A stretch of 64,000 nt of DNA, taken from RGIG9041 sp045657265. Lineage in GTDB: Bacteria > Bacillota > Clostridia > Oscillospirales > QAKW01. The stretch is from positions 1-64,000 of the forward strand of contig JAZOSU010000015.1 in NCBI GenBank assembly GCA_045657265.1, given 5' to 3'. Every line of letters starts with the position of its first letter. The stretch's first letter is position 1. The translations under genes were made by a program, and so were the position numbers. This document shows, one piece after another, positions 62,758 through 64,000 of this stretch. Below the pieces are notes generated by a model. The model was not told where the DNA came from and ran no database searches. It saw only the letters and a list, made by a program, of their open reading frames with translations.

Positions 62758-64000
62758 TTAATATATTTCTTTAAAATATAATCCTCTTGTAAAGGGAGCA
62801 TCGTATTCGCTTCCGTTTTTGATTTTATTTATGATTTTGAGGCATTCCTCTGCAGACTCATCGGTAAAATAAACAGATAAATAATCAGTGTTTTTGAGCA
62901 AGTTTTGTTTGTCACCCATATAGATTGGTTGAGGGTTTAAAAGTCTGCTGTATTTTCTATCTTTGCAAAGTACGGTAAAAGGGTTATTATATCTGTCAAG
63001 TAATGTTCCTTTACATTCGCAAGATCCGCATCCTGTCTTGCTTTTTATAGGGCAGTTCCGGAATGTCATAAGTGGCATTTTACCATAAACAATAAGTCCG
63101 CAAGGAATTGATTTTTTTAAATTATTGAACGAATCCAGACTTGTTTCAAAGGTGATTTCAGTCTCGTTTAAGCCGAGTTTTCGGTATTCGTCAAGAGAAA
63201 TACTGTTTAGAATGTTAAGGCTGAAACTACCGATTGTTTTGAAACCGAATTTTTTTGCGAGTTCAAATGCATAAAGATTAGTGGCATAAATTTCGGTTAT
63301 TCCCGCATCTTTTAATCTTGCGAGTTTTTTCTCAGCATCTTTATTATTAAACATCAGAGTAGGTAACTCTGCGATGAGCTTACCTTTGTATTTCTCACAC
63401 AAACCGATATCTTTTTCTATCTTTTCAAAATCAAGAATAATTTTATCAGTATTTGCAATTATCTGATTTTGATTTTCGTATCTTGCATATATAGGTTTTC
63501 TTGTTAATTTATCTGAACTGTTATATTCTGATATATTAATGGAAAACTCGTTTGTCTGATATTTGTTTTGTGTACTTTTGATTTGTGCTAATTTTTCGAG
63601 AGCGCTTTTTCTCAGATTATTAAGAGAAGAAATAGCAAGAGACAAGCCGCCTTCAATGTCAAACGTAAAGTTGTTGAGATAGTATGGGGTACCACCACAC
63701 TTTTCAAGACAACGTTTAACTATTTGTTCGTCAAGTTCTTTGTTTATTGCTTTTTCAGGAATATCTCCGTTTACGGTTATCTTTATGTCATCGCAGGTTA
63801 CTGTCAACAATGTTTTTTTATTTGATTTAATTTCAATGTACATATTGACATCAACCAAAGGATTTTCATTCCTGTATGTGTTAGCAATGGTTTTTAATAT
63901 TGGTGCGGCAGATACTACGTCTTCTTTTGTGCGGTAACCAAACATATCAGCATTAATTTTGCTTTTGAAATAACCGTCTGTAAATCCACTTCTTGAAAAT
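62758..64000 (-). CDS. U32-family peptidase, truncated by the right edge
   Basis: The frame stays open to the window edge: upstream of the first in-window ATG (63943-63945) it reads FSRSGFTDGYFKSKINAD, a typical U32 segment, so the true start is beyond 64000. The visible ~414 residues are the C-terminal part of a long U32/DUF3656 protein, with MFGYRTKEDVVSA, ITEIYATNLYAFELAKKFGF, a Cys-rich cluster (RNCPIKSKTGCGSCECKG) and the ending RGLYFKEIY. Such proteins act in peptide or collagen hydrolysis or tRNA/rRNA hydroxylation. The cysteines fit a metal-cluster branch. Confidence 0.87.
   Translation of the reverse strand, partial: FSRSGFTDGYFKSKINADMFGYRTKEDVVSAAPILKTIANTYRNENPLVDVNMYIEIKSNKKTLLTVTCDDIKITVNGDIPEKAINKELDEQIVKRCLEKCGGTPYYLNNFTFDIEGGLSLAISSLNNLRKSALEKLAQIKSTQNKYQTNEFSINISEYNSSDKLTRKPIYARYENQNQIIANTDKIILDFEKIEKDIGLCEKYKGKLIAELPTLMFNNKDAEKKLARLKDAGITEIYATNLYAFELAKKFGFKTIGSFSLNILNSISLDEYRKLGLNETEITFETSLDSFNNLKKSIPCGLIVYGKMPLMTFRNCPIKSKTGCGSCECKGTLLDRYNNPFTVLCKDRKYSRLLNPQPIYMGDKQNLLKNTDYLSVYFTDESAEECLKIINKIKNGSEYDAPFTRGLYFKEIY

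Larger units (their letters stand above)
62395..62762. repeat. 18-bp inverted repeat flanking a palindromic insertion (split terminator)
   Basis: ATTAAAAAAATCAGCTCA (62395-62412) and TGAGCTGATTTTTTTAAT (62745-62762) are perfect inverse copies. Both stops of the convergent S1 and U32 genes lie in them (62397-62399 and 62758-62760). Joined, the two halves would form a classic bidirectional terminator, so the 332 bp between look inserted into its loop. Confidence 0.6.

Noticed and set aside
1..64000. tRNA or rRNA genes
   Set aside because: I saw no tRNA-like T-arm sequence in a cloverleaf setting and no rRNA segments, but a tRNA scan was not possible by eye.

Overview
The window looks like a chromosome segment from an AT-rich, Gram-positive, endospore-forming anaerobe of the class Clostridia. 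An Oscillospiraceae/Ruminococcaceae-type relative is my best guess. The evidence is the gene families (sigma-G, YqfC, YqfD, YlbJ, YqzL, MutS2, RecD2, DUF951, a CD1247-type protein), Firmicutes gene orders, strong GGAGG ribosome sites, an acidic RpoB tail and a surface protein with SLH domains. I saw no tRNA, rRNA, CRISPR array, prophage or complete insertion sequence.

Layout. 1-368: the probable end of an IS3-family (IS150-type) element, then a promoter and structured leader for rpoB. 369-12315: rpoB-rpoC, then the str operon rpsL-rpsG-fusA-tuf. 12316-15240: an FMN riboswitch with ribU, a small membrane export protein, and a SAM-I (S-box) riboswitch with metK and a Dabb protein. 15289-19635: a small membrane protein, recD2, comF and an mreB-type gene. 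19669-23531 (minus): a probable envelope-lipid cassette of GT2, PAP2-type phosphatase, MFS transporter and glycerophosphodiesterase. 23611-28739: a PRK06851-type ATPase, sigG, a MecA-like adaptor, enolase, a Cys-rich mini-protein and ylbJ. 28800-37632: yqfC-yqfD-phoH-ybeY-dgkA-era-yqzL-recO-mutS2-yqeG plus a TIM-barrel AP-endonuclease-like gene. 37704-38697: efp and a CD1247-type gene. 39553-43599: uvrC-rsmD-coaD plus two accessory genes. 47128-43604 (minus): the ylxM-ffh-rpsP-khpA-rimM-trmD operon. 47278-52023: a 1581-residue SLH surface protein. 52234-55238: a D,D-carboxypeptidase, pgi and a small P-loop protein. 61319-55293 (minus): DUF951-prfA-tsaC/sua5-coaE-lytic transglycosylase-M18 aminopeptidase-DUF1015. 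61455-64000: an S1-domain protein, a palindrome-rich element and a U32 peptidase cut by the right edge.

Most genes are housekeeping: transcription, translation, DNA repair, CoA and SAM supply, protein targeting, cell shape and sporulation. The features most worth a second look are non-coding. These are an FMN riboswitch 16 nt after the tuf stop with no separate terminator or promoter seen, an S-box whose aptamer repeats part of its own terminator stem, three hairpins that bury ribosome sites of following genes, a two-copy direct repeat spaced exactly 21 bp, and a bidirectional terminator that appears split by about 330 bp of palindromic DNA at 62395-62762. I found no clearly new multi-gene system.
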